A stretch of 64,000 nucleotides of DNA from Aldehydirespirator sp963662645 (GCA_963662645.2 OY759762.1:2852001-2916000); one strand, 5' to 3'; shown: positions 1-8,511, counted from the stretch's first letter. Numbers and translations: made by a program. The notes: generated from the letters alone by a model not told the origin.

Positions 1-2
1 GC

Positions 3-185
3 CTGCGGATGCTGTACGAGGTGTGGCTGCAGCTGCGCGGCGAAGCCCCGGCCGAGCGCCGCATCCCCGAAACCGATCGCACTCTGGGCCTAACCCACAA
101 CCTGGGCGGCTACCCCGGCGAGATCGTGAGCTTCGTCGGCGTCTTCGGCACCGAACCCACTCCACCGGTCCGCCGGCCCGGCTAG
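3..185 (+). CDS. Thiolase-family acetyl-CoA acetyltransferase, C-terminal fragment
   Basis: An open frame enters from the left edge and ends at TAG 183-185, giving about 60 residues. It contains THNLGGYPGEIVSFVGVFG, which matches the extreme C-terminus of the thiolase/SCP-x-like acetyltransferase family, where the glycine-rich stretch lies near the active site. Everything upstream is outside the window, so substrate and full domain content cannot be judged. The CoA-transferase gene follows on the same strand after 78 bases, which fits an acyl-CoA or steroid-type degradation context. The family call rests on one motif. Confidence 0.65.
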   Translation: MRMLYEVWLQLRGEAPAERRIPETDRTLGLTHNLGGYPGEIVSFVGVFGTEPTPPVRRPG

Positions 186-263
186 ACCCGATCCTGATCT
201 GTGTGCAGAAATCGGCCAATATGACCGGTAGGTGCAAACAGGTCGGCCGGAAGTAGGTGCAAC

Positions 264-2711
264 ATGCCCATTCGACCCCTCACCGGCATTCGAGTCATCG
301 ACCTCGCTGTGGACCGTGGCGAACTCTGCGGACGCCTGCTCAGCGACCTCGGCGCCGACGTCATCAAGGTCGAGCCCCCCGAGGGGTCGCCCAGCCGCAG
401 CCTGCCGCCTCTCGACCCGCTCACGCCGGAGCACTCGCTGTTCTTCACCATGCGCAACTGCGGCAAGCGCAGCGTCGTGATCGACCCCGGCGACGCCACC
501 AGCATGGCGAGCTTCGAATCCCTGCTCGCGTCCGCCGATGTGCTGATCAGCTCAGCCGAGCCCGGCGCGGCCGCAGACATGGGTGCCCCTGAGCTCGAGG
601 CCGAAGCGATCGCGGCCCACCACCCGCACATGGTGGTGGCCTCGATCACCGCCTACGGGCGCACCGGCCCCTACTCGGGCCGCGACGTGCCGGGCTCGGT
701 CATCGATGCCACCTCGGGCATGTGCTGGAAGGCGGGCCTGCCCGAGCGCGAGCCGCTCATGCCGCCGGGCAACATCTCCGGCGACGTCGCCGGGTTGACG
801 GCCGCCTTCGCCATCGTCTGCGCCCTGATCCAGCGTTTGGGCGATGGCGCGGGGCAGCTCATCGACCTGTCGGCCAACGAGGCCGCCGCCCAGATCACCG
901 ACTGGTCGCTGTCCAACTCGTCCAAGGCCATGATCGAGGGCGTCGAGCCCATGGAGACCAGGGCCGGGCCCGGGCCGGTGTACACGATCCTGGCCGCGGC
1001 CGACGGCTTCGTGCGGCTGGTGGTGCTCAGCCCTCGCCAGTGGCAGGCCATGAGGGCCTGGCTGGGCGAGCCCGACTATCTGCAGGACCCCGAGTACGAC
1101 GGGTTCATCGCCCGGTTCATGATCGCCGACGCCGTGCTCAACCCGCTCTACGAGGAGCTGTTCTCGACCATGAGCATGGAGACGGTTTCAGAGGAGGCCC
1201 AGCGCCGCGGCATCGTCGCCACTCCCATCCTCAAGCCCGGCGATGTGATTGCCAACGAGCATTTCGAGGCCCGAAAGACCTTCGACCGGGTGCCGCTATC
1301 CACCGGCGGGACGATGAGCCTGCCGTCGGGGTGGATGGAGATCGACGGCCAGCGGGTCGGCCCCACCGGGCGCCCGCCGCACCTCGGCGAGCACACCGAC
1401 GAAGTGCTGGGCGCTCTCGCCTCCGGGCCGTCGGGGGAGCCTGACGGCTTGGTCGCCTGGCCGCCGGCGCCGGAGTCCGCTCCCCAGCCGGCTCGGCCCT
1501 TGGCCGGGGTGAGGGTCGCCGATTTCGGCCATGGTGGCGTCGGGGTGGAGATCAGCCGGATGCTGGCCGAGTACGGCGCCGACGTCATCAAGATCGAGAG
1601 CCGCACCTACCCGGACTTCATCCGCGTGGTGCTGGGCGGGGAGATGTCGCCCTCGTTCGCTTCGTCGTCGCGGTCCAAGCGAAGCCTGGGCATCAACATC
1701 AAGACGGACGAGGGCCGCCAACTGCTGCTGGACCTTGCCGCCGGCGCCGGGGACGCGGCCCGCTTCGACGTGGTGGTCGAGAACGGCTCCACTGGGGTGA
1801 TGGACGACCTAGGGCTGGGATACCGGCACTTCGCGGCGGCCAATCCCGGCGTGGTGATGGTCTCCAGCCAGCTCATGGGCTCCTCGGGCCCCTGGTCGGA
1901 CTGGAAGGGCTACGGACCCAACACCCAGGTGACCGGGGGCATGACCCACCTATGGGACTATCCCGACGTCGACCGCCCGTCGGGATCGCAGTCGATCTTC
2001 CCCGACCACTGGGCCGGCCGCATGGGGGCACTGGCCGCCGTCGCCGGCGTGCTGGGGCGCCGCCGGGGCGTCATGGGCGCCGGATGCCACGTCGAGGTTT
2101 GCCAGGTCGAGCAGACGGTCGGAGTCATGGGCGACCTGCTGGCCCGCGAGTCGCTACAGGCCGGCTCGGTGCGGCCCCAGGGCAACCGCCGCGATCAGGG
2201 CTCGCCCTGGGGCCTCTTCAGATGCGAAGGAGAGGACCAATGGGTGGCCATCTGCTGCCGCACCGACGCCGAATGGGCCGCACTGGCGGGACTGATCGGC
2301 ATCGATGATGCGGCCCTGGCCACGCTCGACGCCCGCCGCCTACGGGAGGACGACGTGGAGCAGTCGGTGTCGTCATGGACGCAGACCCTCTCCAAGCAGG
2401 CGGTCACGGAGGCCTGCCTGGGCGCGGGCGTGCCCGCCGGCCCCATGCTCACCTCGTCGCAGCAGCTCAAGGATCCGCACCTGGCGGCCAGGGGCTACCT
2501 GGTGGAGCTGGACCAGCCGCCCATCGGCGTCATGACCTTCGAGGGCCCGGCCTTCGCGGCCACCGGCATGGCCGACGCCGACATCCGGCCGGCCCCCGGC
2601 CTGGGCCAGCACACCGGCGAGATCGTCGCCGAGCTGGGCCTCGACACCACCGCCATCGAAGATCTGATCGCTCGCGGCATCCTGGAGACCGACGCTCCCG
2701 CGTCGTCTTGA
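264..2711 (+). CDS. Tandem-domain type III CoA-transferase (CaiB/BaiF family)
   Basis: The 815-residue protein has two complete CaiB/BaiF halves: residues about 1-385 begin with LTGIRVIDLA and a GADVIKVEPP motif, and residues about 410-810 begin with LAGVRVADFG and GADVIKIES. A normal family member is about 400 residues and works as an interlocked dimer, so this is a natural fusion that could form that dimer in one chain. Type III enzymes move CoA between organic acids through a catalytic aspartate. At the expected site both halves seem to carry glutamate (SANEAA and CQVEQT), so activity may be altered; this alignment was done by eye. ATG 264 is preceded by a GGAAG-type site. Substrate unknown. 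Confidence 0.85.
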   Translation: MPIRPLTGIRVIDLAVDRGELCGRLLSDLGADVIKVEPPEGSPSRSLPPLDPLTPEHSLFFTMRNCGKRSVVIDPGDATSMASFESLLASADVLISSAEPGAAADMGAPELEAEAIAAHHPHMVVASITAYGRTGPYSGRDVPGSVIDATSGMCWKAGLPEREPLMPPGNISGDVAGLTAAFAIVCALIQRLGDGAGQLIDLSANEAAAQITDWSLSNSSKAMIEGVEPMETRAGPGPVYTILAAADGFVRLVVLSPRQWQAMRAWLGEPDYLQDPEYDGFIARFMIADAVLNPLYEELFSTMSMETVSEEAQRRGIVATPILKPGDVIANEHFEARKTFDRVPLSTGGTMSLPSGWMEIDGQRVGPTGRPPHLGEHTDEVLGALASGPSGEPDGLVAWPPAPESAPQPARPLAGVRVADFGHGGVGVEISRMLAEYGADVIKIESRTYPDFIRVVLGGEMSPSFASSSRSKRSLGINIKTDEGRQLLLDLAAGAGDAARFDVVVENGSTGVMDDLGLGYRHFAAANPGVVMVSSQLMGSSGPWSDWKGYGPNTQVTGGMTHLWDYPDVDRPSGSQSIFPDHWAGRMGALAAVAGVLGRRRGVMGAGCHVEVCQVEQTVGVMGDLLARESLQAGSVRPQGNRRDQGSPWGLFRCEGEDQWVAICCRTDAEWAALAGLIGIDDAALATLDARRLREDDVEQSVSSWTQTLSKQAVTEACLGAGVPAGPMLTSSQQLKDPHLAARGYLVELDQPPIGVMTFEGPAFAATGMADADIRPAPGLGQHTGEIVAELGLDTTAIEDLIARGILETDAPASS

Positions 2712-2769
2712 TGTCCTATGAGATAATCCAAAATCTTCTATAGCTGTCCGGCGGCGATCTTCCCTGAAC

Positions 2770-4080
2770 TCAGCCGGCTTCGCTGTGGGTGACGGGTTCC
2801 TCGCCCATCCACTCCCGCAGGGTGTTCTTGAGCTTGGTCTGCTGGATGAACAGGTCGTGCTCAACGTCGGCCTTACCTGAGGGCTGGGGTGCCTTGAAGT
2901 AGAAACTCAGCCACTCCTGCACGCCCGACTCGCCGGCCCGGGCGGCCAGGTCCATGAACAGGGCCAGGTCGAGCACGATGGGTGCGGCCAGGATCGAGTC
3001 GCGGCACAGGAAGTCGACCTTGATCTGCATGGGATAGCCGAGCCAGCCGAAGATGTCGATGTTGTCCCAGCCCTCCTTGTTGTCGCCTCGGGGCGGGTAG
3101 TAGTTGATGCGCACCACATGGTGGATCTCGTCGTAGAGGTCTGGGTAGAGCTCGGGCTGGAGGATCGTGCCCAGCACGCCCAGCTTGGAGACCTCCTTGG
3201 TCTTGAAGTTCTCGGGGGCGTCTAGCACCTCGCCGTCGCGGTTGCCCAGGATGTTGGTGGAGTACCAGCCCCGCAGGCCCAGCATCCGGGCCTTGAGGCC
3301 GGGCGCGATCAGCGTCTTCATCAGGGTCTGGCCGGTCTTGAAGTCCTTGCCCGCGACGGGGACGCCCCGGATGCGGGACAGCTCCTCCATGCACGGCAGG
3401 TCCACGGTGAGGTTGGGGGCGCCGTTGGCGAAGGGCACGTCGCTCTGCAGCGCGGCGTAGGCATAGATCTGGCTGGGGGCGATGGCGGCGTCGTCGGCCT
3501 TCAGCCCCGCTTCGAAGGACTCCACCGACTCGTGCACCTCGGTCGGCTCCGAGAACGCCTCGGTGGAGCCGCACCACACCATCACCAGCCGGTTGCAGTC
3601 GTGGGTGCTGCGGAAGTTCTCGATGTCGTCCATCAGAGCCTGGGCCTGATCCCATTTGGACGCCTGCGGCTTGACCCGCACGCCGTCGAGACGGCTTACC
3701 CAGCGCTGGTCGAACACCGCGTCCATGGCCACCACGCCCTCCAGTTCGGCCGAGATGGTCCCCAGCTCCCGCTCCTCCAGCACGCCGCAGGTGCGGGCCG
3801 CCTCCAGCACGTTGGCCGACAGCGGGTCCCAGCCGCCGAAGACCAAGTCGTCGAGTCCGGCGAGAGGCACGAATTCCTTGATCGGGGGATTGCGGTTCTC
3901 GGTCTTGGTGCCGAGACGTATGTGGGCCATCTGGCTGATCGACCCGATGGGCGGGCTCAGGCCCCGGCGGGCCGCGATGACACCGGCGATGAAGGTGGAC
4001 GCAACCGCTCCCATACCAGGGGTCAGCACGCCGAGATTGCCGGCCGCGGGGGCGATTTGTCGGGCTGCGGTAAGGGTCAT
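2770..4080 (-). CDS. ino1: Inositol-3-phosphate synthase
   Basis: The product (about 436 residues from ATG 4080) isomerises glucose 6-phosphate to inositol 3-phosphate with NAD+. This is the first step toward phosphatidylinositol and mycothiol. Near the N-terminus NLGVLTPGMGAVASTFIAGV is the dinucleotide-binding segment. Later GKDFKTGQTLMKT and NILGNRDG match conserved active-site stretches of the synthase. The frame extends 12 codons further upstream, but the family N-terminus begins at MTLTAAR. The gene is divergent from a LysR regulator across about 70 bases that hold a palindrome, so control by that regulator is likely. Confidence 0.88.
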   Translation of the reverse strand: MTLTAARQIAPAAGNLGVLTPGMGAVASTFIAGVIAARRGLSPPIGSISQMAHIRLGTKTENRNPPIKEFVPLAGLDDLVFGGWDPLSANVLEAARTCGVLEERELGTISAELEGVVAMDAVFDQRWVSRLDGVRVKPQASKWDQAQALMDDIENFRSTHDCNRLVMVWCGSTEAFSEPTEVHESVESFEAGLKADDAAIAPSQIYAYAALQSDVPFANGAPNLTVDLPCMEELSRIRGVPVAGKDFKTGQTLMKTLIAPGLKARMLGLRGWYSTNILGNRDGEVLDAPENFKTKEVSKLGVLGTILQPELYPDLYDEIHHVVRINYYPPRGDNKEGWDNIDIFGWLGYPMQIKVDFLCRDSILAAPIVLDLALFMDLAARAGESGVQEWLSFYFKAPQPSGKADVEHDLFIQQTKLKNTLREWMGEEPVTHSEAG

Positions 4081-4096
4081 GGCAGGTAACATAAGG

Positions 4097-4111
4097 AATA
4101 GTTTAACTATT
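4097..4111. promoter_or_regulatory. Palindrome between ino1 and the LysR gene, candidate operator
   Basis: A perfect inverted repeat, AATAGTT-T-AACTATT, lies 17 bases upstream of the ino1 start and about 40 bases upstream of the LysR-gene start. A further AACTAT half-site is at 4135-4140. The intergenic stretch is much more AT-rich than its surroundings. LysR regulators usually sit divergent from a target gene and bind such dyads, so an operator is inferred. Confidence 0.5.
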
Positions 4112-4149
4112 GGCAAACTAATGAAGTAAATCTGAACTATTCTGCACGC

Positions 4150-5031
4150 ATGCCACTATCCCTGCCCGATCTCTCCATCCGCCAACTCGAGTATCTGGTC
4201 GCAGTGGCCGACTCGGACACCTTCGCGCTGGCTGCCGAGCAGGTCGGAGTGAGCCCTTCGGCCCTTTCCCAGGGTCTGGCCGAGCTCGAACGCCGCGTCG
4301 GCGTCTCCCTGTTCGACCGGGAGGGCCGGCGCCGGGTGCTGCGAGCCGACACCGAGCCGGTCCTCGATCACGCCCGCCAAGTGGTGGCCCTGACCGCCGA
4401 CCTCGCCGACTGGGCTCGGCGCACCCGCTCCGGCGACCACGGACAGCTGCGCCTCGGCATGATCGACGCGGCCGCCGTCCATCACCACGGCGAGGCGCTG
4501 CGACAATTCCGCGCCGAGCATCCCGAGTTGCGAATCCATCTGCGGGTTGGGCCCTCGGGCGACCTGCTGCGGGCCCTGGTGGACGGATCCATCGACCTCG
4601 CGGTCTGCGTGGAGCCCGCCGAGCCGCTCCGGGGAGTGACCACCGAGGCGCTGATGACCGAGGATCTGGCGATCTACGCGCCGGACGGGCGTCGCCGCCC
4701 CGGCCCCAGCGCAGGCTGGGGGCCGTGGGTGCTTTTTCCCCGCACCGCTCACACCCGCGCCGTGACCGAGACGGCTCTGCGGCGGCGGGGCGCGCCTATT
4801 GAGGTGGTGGCCGAGTCTCACCAGCCCGAGGTGCTGTGCGAGATGGTGAGGCTCGGGCTGGGATGGTCGGTGCTTCCGGTGGCGCAGGCCGAGTGGGGCG
4901 ATCGGCCCCTGGCGGGCTGCGGTGTGCTGGTTCGTCGCCGCCTCGTCGTTGCCCGCCGCTCCGGCGCGGCCCCGCATCCAGCCGCGACGCTGCTCGAACA
5001 GGCTCTGCGCGCTCAGCCCATCGCAAATTGA
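4150..5031 (+). CDS. LysR-family transcriptional regulator
   Basis: The 293-residue protein has an N-terminal winged helix-turn-helix (residues about 8-67: IRQLEYLVAVADSDTFALAA, then SALSQGLAELERRVGVSLFDR). A substrate-binding domain follows from about residue 95 (LRLGMIDAAAVHHHGEALRQF), typical LysR size and order. It is transcribed away from ino1. The stop codon lies inside the long inverted repeat that starts at 5025. The effector is unknown; regulation of inositol or mycothiol synthesis is inferred only from position. Confidence 0.88.
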   Translation: MPLSLPDLSIRQLEYLVAVADSDTFALAAEQVGVSPSALSQGLAELERRVGVSLFDREGRRRVLRADTEPVLDHARQVVALTADLADWARRTRSGDHGQLRLGMIDAAAVHHHGEALRQFRAEHPELRIHLRVGPSGDLLRALVDGSIDLAVCVEPAEPLRGVTTEALMTEDLAIYAPDGRRRPGPSAGWGPWVLFPRTAHTRAVTETALRRRGAPIEVVAESHQPEVLCEMVRLGLGWSVLPVAQAEWGDRPLAGCGVLVRRRLVVARRSGAAPHPAATLLEQALRAQPIAN

Positions 5032-5071
5032 CGTAGTTGCGCACCCTATATGGGGACAACTAAGTCAATTT
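5025..5071. repeat. Long imperfect palindrome with nested CCCTATA-GGG core
   Basis: Arms AAATTGACGTAGTTG (5025-5039) and CAACTAAGTCAATTT (5057-5071) pair at 14 of 15 positions. The 17-base centre has its own small stem, CCC-TATAT-GGG. The left arm overlaps the stop codon of the LysR gene. It could act as a terminator after transcription or as a regulator site for the downstream SDR operon. A very similar element lies at 26339-26390. Confidence 0.6.
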
Positions 5072-5137
5072 CGTGGCGGAGGGCTGCTGGGATGATGCCG
5101 GCCTCCCGAGGCGGGCAGGGCGGTAGGTTGTCGAGAC

Positions 5138-5938
5138 ATGAACGCCTATCCCGTGCGGGTCGGCAGCTGCCTGTTCACCATGGTCGACCCCGAGCGCGGC
5201 CACGAGGTGGACTACAACCGCTGGTACGAGCGCGACCACTTCTACGCGGGATGCCTCATCGGTCCGTGGCTGTTCGCCGGACGGCGCTGGGTGGCCACCC
5301 GCGATCTGAAGGACCTGCGGTTCCCGGAGGACTCCCCGCTGGCCGTGCCCACCGACGCGGGCTCGTACCTGGCCATCTACTGGGTTCACGAGGGCCGCCA
5401 CCGCGAGCATTTCGCGTGGGCCATCGACCAGGTGGTGGAGCTCTACAAGGACGGGCGGGGCTTCAACAACCGGATCCACGCCCACACCGTGCTGCTGAAC
5501 CAACCGTGGTCGCACTACCGCGACGACGACCCGGTTCCCATCGAGCTGGCCCTCGACCACCCCTACCGGGGCCTGGCCGTGGTGGCGGTGGACCCAGCCG
5601 AAGGCACCGGCACCGACAAACTCGACGCCCATCTGCGGTCTGAGGCGCTGCCCGCGCTGATGGACGGCTCGACGGTGGCGTCGATGGTGTCGTGGCGCTA
5701 CATCGACCCGGTCGGAGGCGAGACGGAGCGGGCGCCCATGGATCTGGGCACCCCGGCCGGGCCAGCCGAGCGCCAGGTCCAGATGTTCTTCCTCGACGGC
5801 CACCCCGCCGACGCTTGGGACCGGTTCCGGGACTACGCGGCCGGACTGGCCGACGCCGACGCCGGAAGGGTGGTGTTCGCGGCTCCGTTCCTGCCCACCG
5901 TCGTCGGCACCGACACCTACACCGACCAGCTCTGGTGA
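5138..5938 (+). CDS. Conserved hypothetical protein upstream of an SDR
   Basis: The 266-residue protein is not recognised with certainty. It has two similar halves, each starting with a strand-rich segment; the first contains DYNRWYERDHFYAG, which resembles ferredoxin-like or EthD-like dimeric alpha/beta-barrel proteins. It has no signal peptide or membrane segment, so it is probably cytoplasmic. It is followed by an SDR gene after 16 bases, linked by a seven-codon GTGA/ATGA mini-ORF. Co-transcription with the dehydrogenase suggests a shared catabolic pathway. The function is not assigned. Confidence 0.6.
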   Translation: MNAYPVRVGSCLFTMVDPERGHEVDYNRWYERDHFYAGCLIGPWLFAGRRWVATRDLKDLRFPEDSPLAVPTDAGSYLAIYWVHEGRHREHFAWAIDQVVELYKDGRGFNNRIHAHTVLLNQPWSHYRDDDPVPIELALDHPYRGLAVVAVDPAEGTGTDKLDAHLRSEALPALMDGSTVASMVSWRYIDPVGGETERAPMDLGTPAGPAERQVQMFFLDGHPADAWDRFRDYAAGLADADAGRVVFAAPFLPTVVGTDTYTDQLW

Positions 5939-5958
5939 GCAAGGGGAGCAGACCATGA
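5935..5958 (+). CDS. Seven-codon mini-ORF bridging two genes by RTGA overlaps
   Basis: GTG 5935 overlaps the TGA stop of the upstream gene as GTGA. Seven codons later its TGA overlaps the SDR start as ATGA. It carries AAGGGGAG, a Shine-Dalgarno-like string for the SDR start. It may be only a coupling linker; no peptide function is claimed. Confidence 0.3.
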   Translation: MSKGSRP

Positions 5959-6746
5959 TTCTTGAAGGCAGGACCGTGCTGGTAGTGGGTGTTGGCCCCG
6001 GGCTGGGTGCCAGTTGCGCCCGCCTAGCCCTCCGGGACGGCGCCAACGTGGCGGTGATGGCCCGCAACGCCGAGCGCTTGGCCGCGGCGGCGGCCGAGCT
6101 CGACCCCACAGGCGAGCGGGTGATCGCCTGCGCGGGCGATGTCACCAGCCAGGAGGACTGCACGGCCGCGGCCGACGCCGCCGCCGAGCGGTTCGGGGCG
6201 CTTCACGCAGTGGTCAATGTGGCTGCGCTCGACACCCAGAAGGGCGCGTGGCACCGCACGACGGACGAGGACTGGAAGCTCAACCTCACCGTCAACGTGC
6301 TCGGCGCGGTGCACGTCGTGCGGGCAGTCGAGCCCCACTTCGGAGCGGCCGGCAGCGGGTCGGTAGTGCTAATCGGATCGCAGGCCTCGATGAGGCCGGT
6401 GCCGGAGTTCCCCCAGAGCCCCTACGGAGCGGCCAAGTCGGCGCTTCTGTCATTGGCGCGTGATCTGTCCGCAGAGCTCGGCCCTTCGGGGATCAGGGTC
6501 AACACCGTCGTGCCCAGCTGGATGTGGGGGCCCAACGTCAAGCTCTACTGCGAGTGGCAGGCCGGCACGAGGGGCATCACCATCGAGGAGGTCAAGCACG
6601 AGATTGAGCAAGGAATGGCTCTGCGGGAGATGCCCACCGACTCCGACGTGGCCGAAGCAGTCGTGTTCCTGGCGTCAGAGCGGGCCCGGATGATCACCGG
6701 CCAGACACTGGTCGTCAACGCCGGGCACTTCTACCCAGTCGCCTGA
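5955..6746 (+). CDS. Short-chain dehydrogenase/reductase
   Basis: The 263-residue protein is a classical SDR. The cofactor loop VGVGPGLGASCARL (residues about 11-24) replaces the usual TGxxxGxG. NVAALD provides the structural NAA-like motif near residue 93. The active site is Ser in LIGSQAS followed by YGAAK, the YxxxK pair near residue 155. The C-terminus ends with TGQTLVVNAGHFYPVA, typical of the family. Spacing of the Rossmann loop suggests NAD(P) binding, but the substrate cannot be told. It is the second gene of a two-gene unit. Confidence 0.88.
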   Translation: MILEGRTVLVVGVGPGLGASCARLALRDGANVAVMARNAERLAAAAAELDPTGERVIACAGDVTSQEDCTAAADAAAERFGALHAVVNVAALDTQKGAWHRTTDEDWKLNLTVNVLGAVHVVRAVEPHFGAAGSGSVVLIGSQASMRPVPEFPQSPYGAAKSALLSLARDLSAELGPSGIRVNTVVPSWMWGPNVKLYCEWQAGTRGITIEEVKHEIEQGMALREMPTDSDVAEAVVFLASERARMITGQTLVVNAGHFYPVA

Positions 6747-6812
6747 CCCAGGATCATCCACCGGTCGGTCATACGTCCACAATCCGGGCACCGGTGCCCA
6801 GCACGAATACCC

Positions 6813-7010
6813 TCATCCAAACAGCCTCTTGCGTGACTCGGCCAGCTCCTCTTCGGTGAAGGCCCCGTGCTCGGCCTGGTACTCGTCGAACAGCTTGTCC
6901 CACTCGCGTTGGCGGGTCTCGTCGTCAAGTGGATGGGACGGGTGGGTGGAGCCGGACCGGTCAGGCTCGTCGATGTCCTGGGCATCGGAGGCGAGGGACT
7001 TGGCTGTCAT
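6813..7010 (-). CDS. Orphan VapB-like antitoxin
   Basis: This is a 65-residue acidic protein. Its C-terminal half (REWDKLFDEYQAEHGAFTEEE and on to RLFG) is nearly the same as that of the VapB-like protein at 7500-7679. ATG 7010 follows a strong GAAGGAGAAT site. No toxin gene overlaps it; the nearest PIN gene belongs to the other copy. It therefore looks like a duplicated antitoxin, possibly able to bind the neighbouring VapC. The conserved tail would be the toxin-contacting part, while the N-terminal DNA-binding part is not recognisable. Confidence 0.6.
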   Translation of the reverse strand: MTAKSLASDAQDIDEPDRSGSTHPSHPLDDETRQREWDKLFDEYQAEHGAFTEEELAESRKRLFG

Positions 7011-7110
7011 GATTCTCCTTCCGTACCTCCGCGGCGGACGCGCAGTGCTTCCAGGGCTGCGTTCTCGGGGTCATTCTTACGGGCTGAGGACGGACTGCGC
7101 CATCGCGTGC

Positions 7111-7503
7111 CTATGCGGCGATGACGCGCACGTCTGCGCCCAGTTCGTTGAGAAGCAGGCTGATGTCGGAATGATCAGACGTGATCAAGCCCACGGCGTC
7201 GCGTCGTGCGGCTCGGGCTGCGGTCACCGCGACGGATGCGTCGATTACATCGCTGGTCTTGGCCCGTCCGCAGAGGGCACCGGACTCGCGGGCGATCTGT
7301 CCGTCCAAAGGAACCTCCTCACAGAGCTTCAAAGCGCGTGCCAGTCGGGCCTGGCGGGAATCTCCCCTCCATGCTTGGGCGATGGCACCCGCTGGCACCT
7401 GAATCCTGTCGTGCGGGCGGGCCTCATCGAGTGTCGTCCATAGGCGACGGTCGCCGCGGTCAAGCGCGATGAGCGCCCCGGCATCCAGTACGAGCGTGCT
7501 CAT
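7111..7503 (-). CDS. PIN-domain ribonuclease toxin, VapC-like
   Basis: The 130-residue protein has the PIN-domain layout. VLDAGALIALDRGD supplies the first metal-binding Asp (residue 7), DVIDASVAV a central Asp, and TSDHSDI the C-terminal Asp pair. VapC toxins are Mg-dependent RNases that usually cut tRNA or rRNA. Its ATG overlaps the stop of the antitoxin gene by four bases (ATGA), the standard antitoxin-toxin coupling. The stop is followed by about 100 bases before the orphan antitoxin on the same strand. Confidence 0.85.
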   Translation of the reverse strand: MSTLVLDAGALIALDRGDRRLWTTLDEARPHDRIQVPAGAIAQAWRGDSRQARLARALKLCEEVPLDGQIARESGALCGRAKTSDVIDASVAVTAARAARRDAVGLITSDHSDISLLLNELGADVRVIAA

Positions 7504-7679
7504 CCGTATAGTGCCTTCCGGGCTCGGGCGCGCTCCTCCTCCGTGAAAGCGCCGTGCTCAGCCTGGTACTCGTCCATCAGCTCCTGCCAGGCGCGCTGTC
7601 GGGCCTCGGGGTCGAGCGGGCCATCGGTGGCGGCCGACTCGTCAGCGTGATTTGTCTCTGCGGGAGACTCGGCTGTCAT
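7500..7679 (-). CDS. VapB-like antitoxin paired with the PIN toxin
   Basis: This 59-residue frame starts at ATG 7679 after AAAGGGAGAACC and ends with a TGA that overlaps the toxin start. The C-terminus DEYQAEHGAFTEEE plus RARARKALYG matches the orphan antitoxin at 6813-7010. The protein is acidic in its N-terminal half (ESPAETNHADESAATDG). By position it neutralises the PIN toxin and probably autoregulates the operon. The 250 bases upstream are comparatively AT-rich (GATATACACTAAG near 7780) and probably hold its promoter. Confidence 0.75.
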   Translation of the reverse strand: MTAESPAETNHADESAATDGPLDPEARQRAWQELMDEYQAEHGAFTEEERARARKALYG

Positions 7680-7936
7680 GGTTCTCCCTTTCTGTCATCA
7701 GAGTGTCGGATCTGGCTCTTGTGGGCAATTTAGCGGAGGGTCAGCACTGAAGCAACACTAATCAACATAGATATACACTAAGTATCGTCACCCTGCGAGC
7801 TACTCGGGCGGTCAGCGATGCCCGCGGCCCACGAGGTGGTACCGGGAATAGAGTGTGACTGCAAGTGCCATCCACCGGCAAGGGCCATCCGCAGGTCTGT
7901 TGGTGGCGTGGGCTCGGCCCAGATAGGAGTAGCCGT

Positions 7937-8389
7937 ATGAGCCGCACGATGGAGGATGTCCGCCAGTTCGCAGCTGCCGACTGCGGCCTCGCGGTGGTGT
8001 CGTTCGGGCGCCCTGACGGATCGGTTCACTCCTCGCTGGTCAACGCCGGTGTGATGGCTCACCCGGTGACCGGGGAGGAGGTGGTGGCTCTGGTGGTGCG
8101 GGGCAACTCCGTGAAGGTCCGTCACTGGCGCCGTGCTCCGGGGGCCACCATCGTCTTCCGGGCCGGCTGGTCGTGGGTCGGAGTGGAGGGTGCCACCACG
8201 ATCATCGGTCCCGATGATCGCTTCGACGGCTTCGACTCGTCAGCGGTTCCCCGGCTGCTTCGGGACGTGTTCATAGCCGCAGGCGGCAGCCACGAGGACT
8301 GGGAAGAGTACGACCGCGTGATGGTGGCCGAAAGCCGGACCGCGGTCTTTATCCACCCCACCCGCATCACCGGCGTCGGCCAGCCCTGA
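7937..8389 (+). CDS. PPOX-fold (pyridoxamine 5'-phosphate oxidase-like) flavin/F420 protein
   Basis: From ATG 7937 the protein is 150 residues; AGGAG at 7925-7929 chooses this start over an in-frame upstream ATG. The split-barrel pattern is visible: GLAVVSFGRPDGSVHSSLVNAG, then a strand with VVALVVRGNSVKVRHWRRAPGATIVF, then a C-terminal helix and FIHPTRITGVG. This arrangement is typical of actinobacterial F420- or FMN-dependent PPOX proteins of 130-150 residues. The substrate is unknown. It lies 118 bases before the ccm operon but need not belong to it. Confidence 0.75.
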   Translation: MSRTMEDVRQFAAADCGLAVVSFGRPDGSVHSSLVNAGVMAHPVTGEEVVALVVRGNSVKVRHWRRAPGATIVFRAGWSWVGVEGATTIIGPDDRFDGFDSSAVPRLLRDVFIAAGGSHEDWEEYDRVMVAESRTAVFIHPTRITGVGQP

Positions 8390-8421
8390 ACCGGAACAGC
8401 CGGACAGGAGACCGAGCCAAG

Positions 8422-8511
8422 TTGCAGGAGATCGGCCACAAGGGCGGCGTGCGGTCGTCGCTGGAAGTGTTCGGCATGGTCTTGTTGGTTCCGCGCCCGG
8501 CTCTCTCGTGA
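8422..8511 (+). CDS. Possible leader mini-ORF ending in the ccmA start
   Basis: A 29-residue frame from TTG 8422 (ACAGGAG about 12 bases upstream), or 11 residues from ATG 8476, ends in a TGA that overlaps the ccmA GTG as GTGA. It follows the same closing pattern as the other spacers of this operon. Whether it is translated is unknown. Confidence 0.3.
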   Translation: MQEIGHKGGVRSSLEVFGMVLLVPRPALS

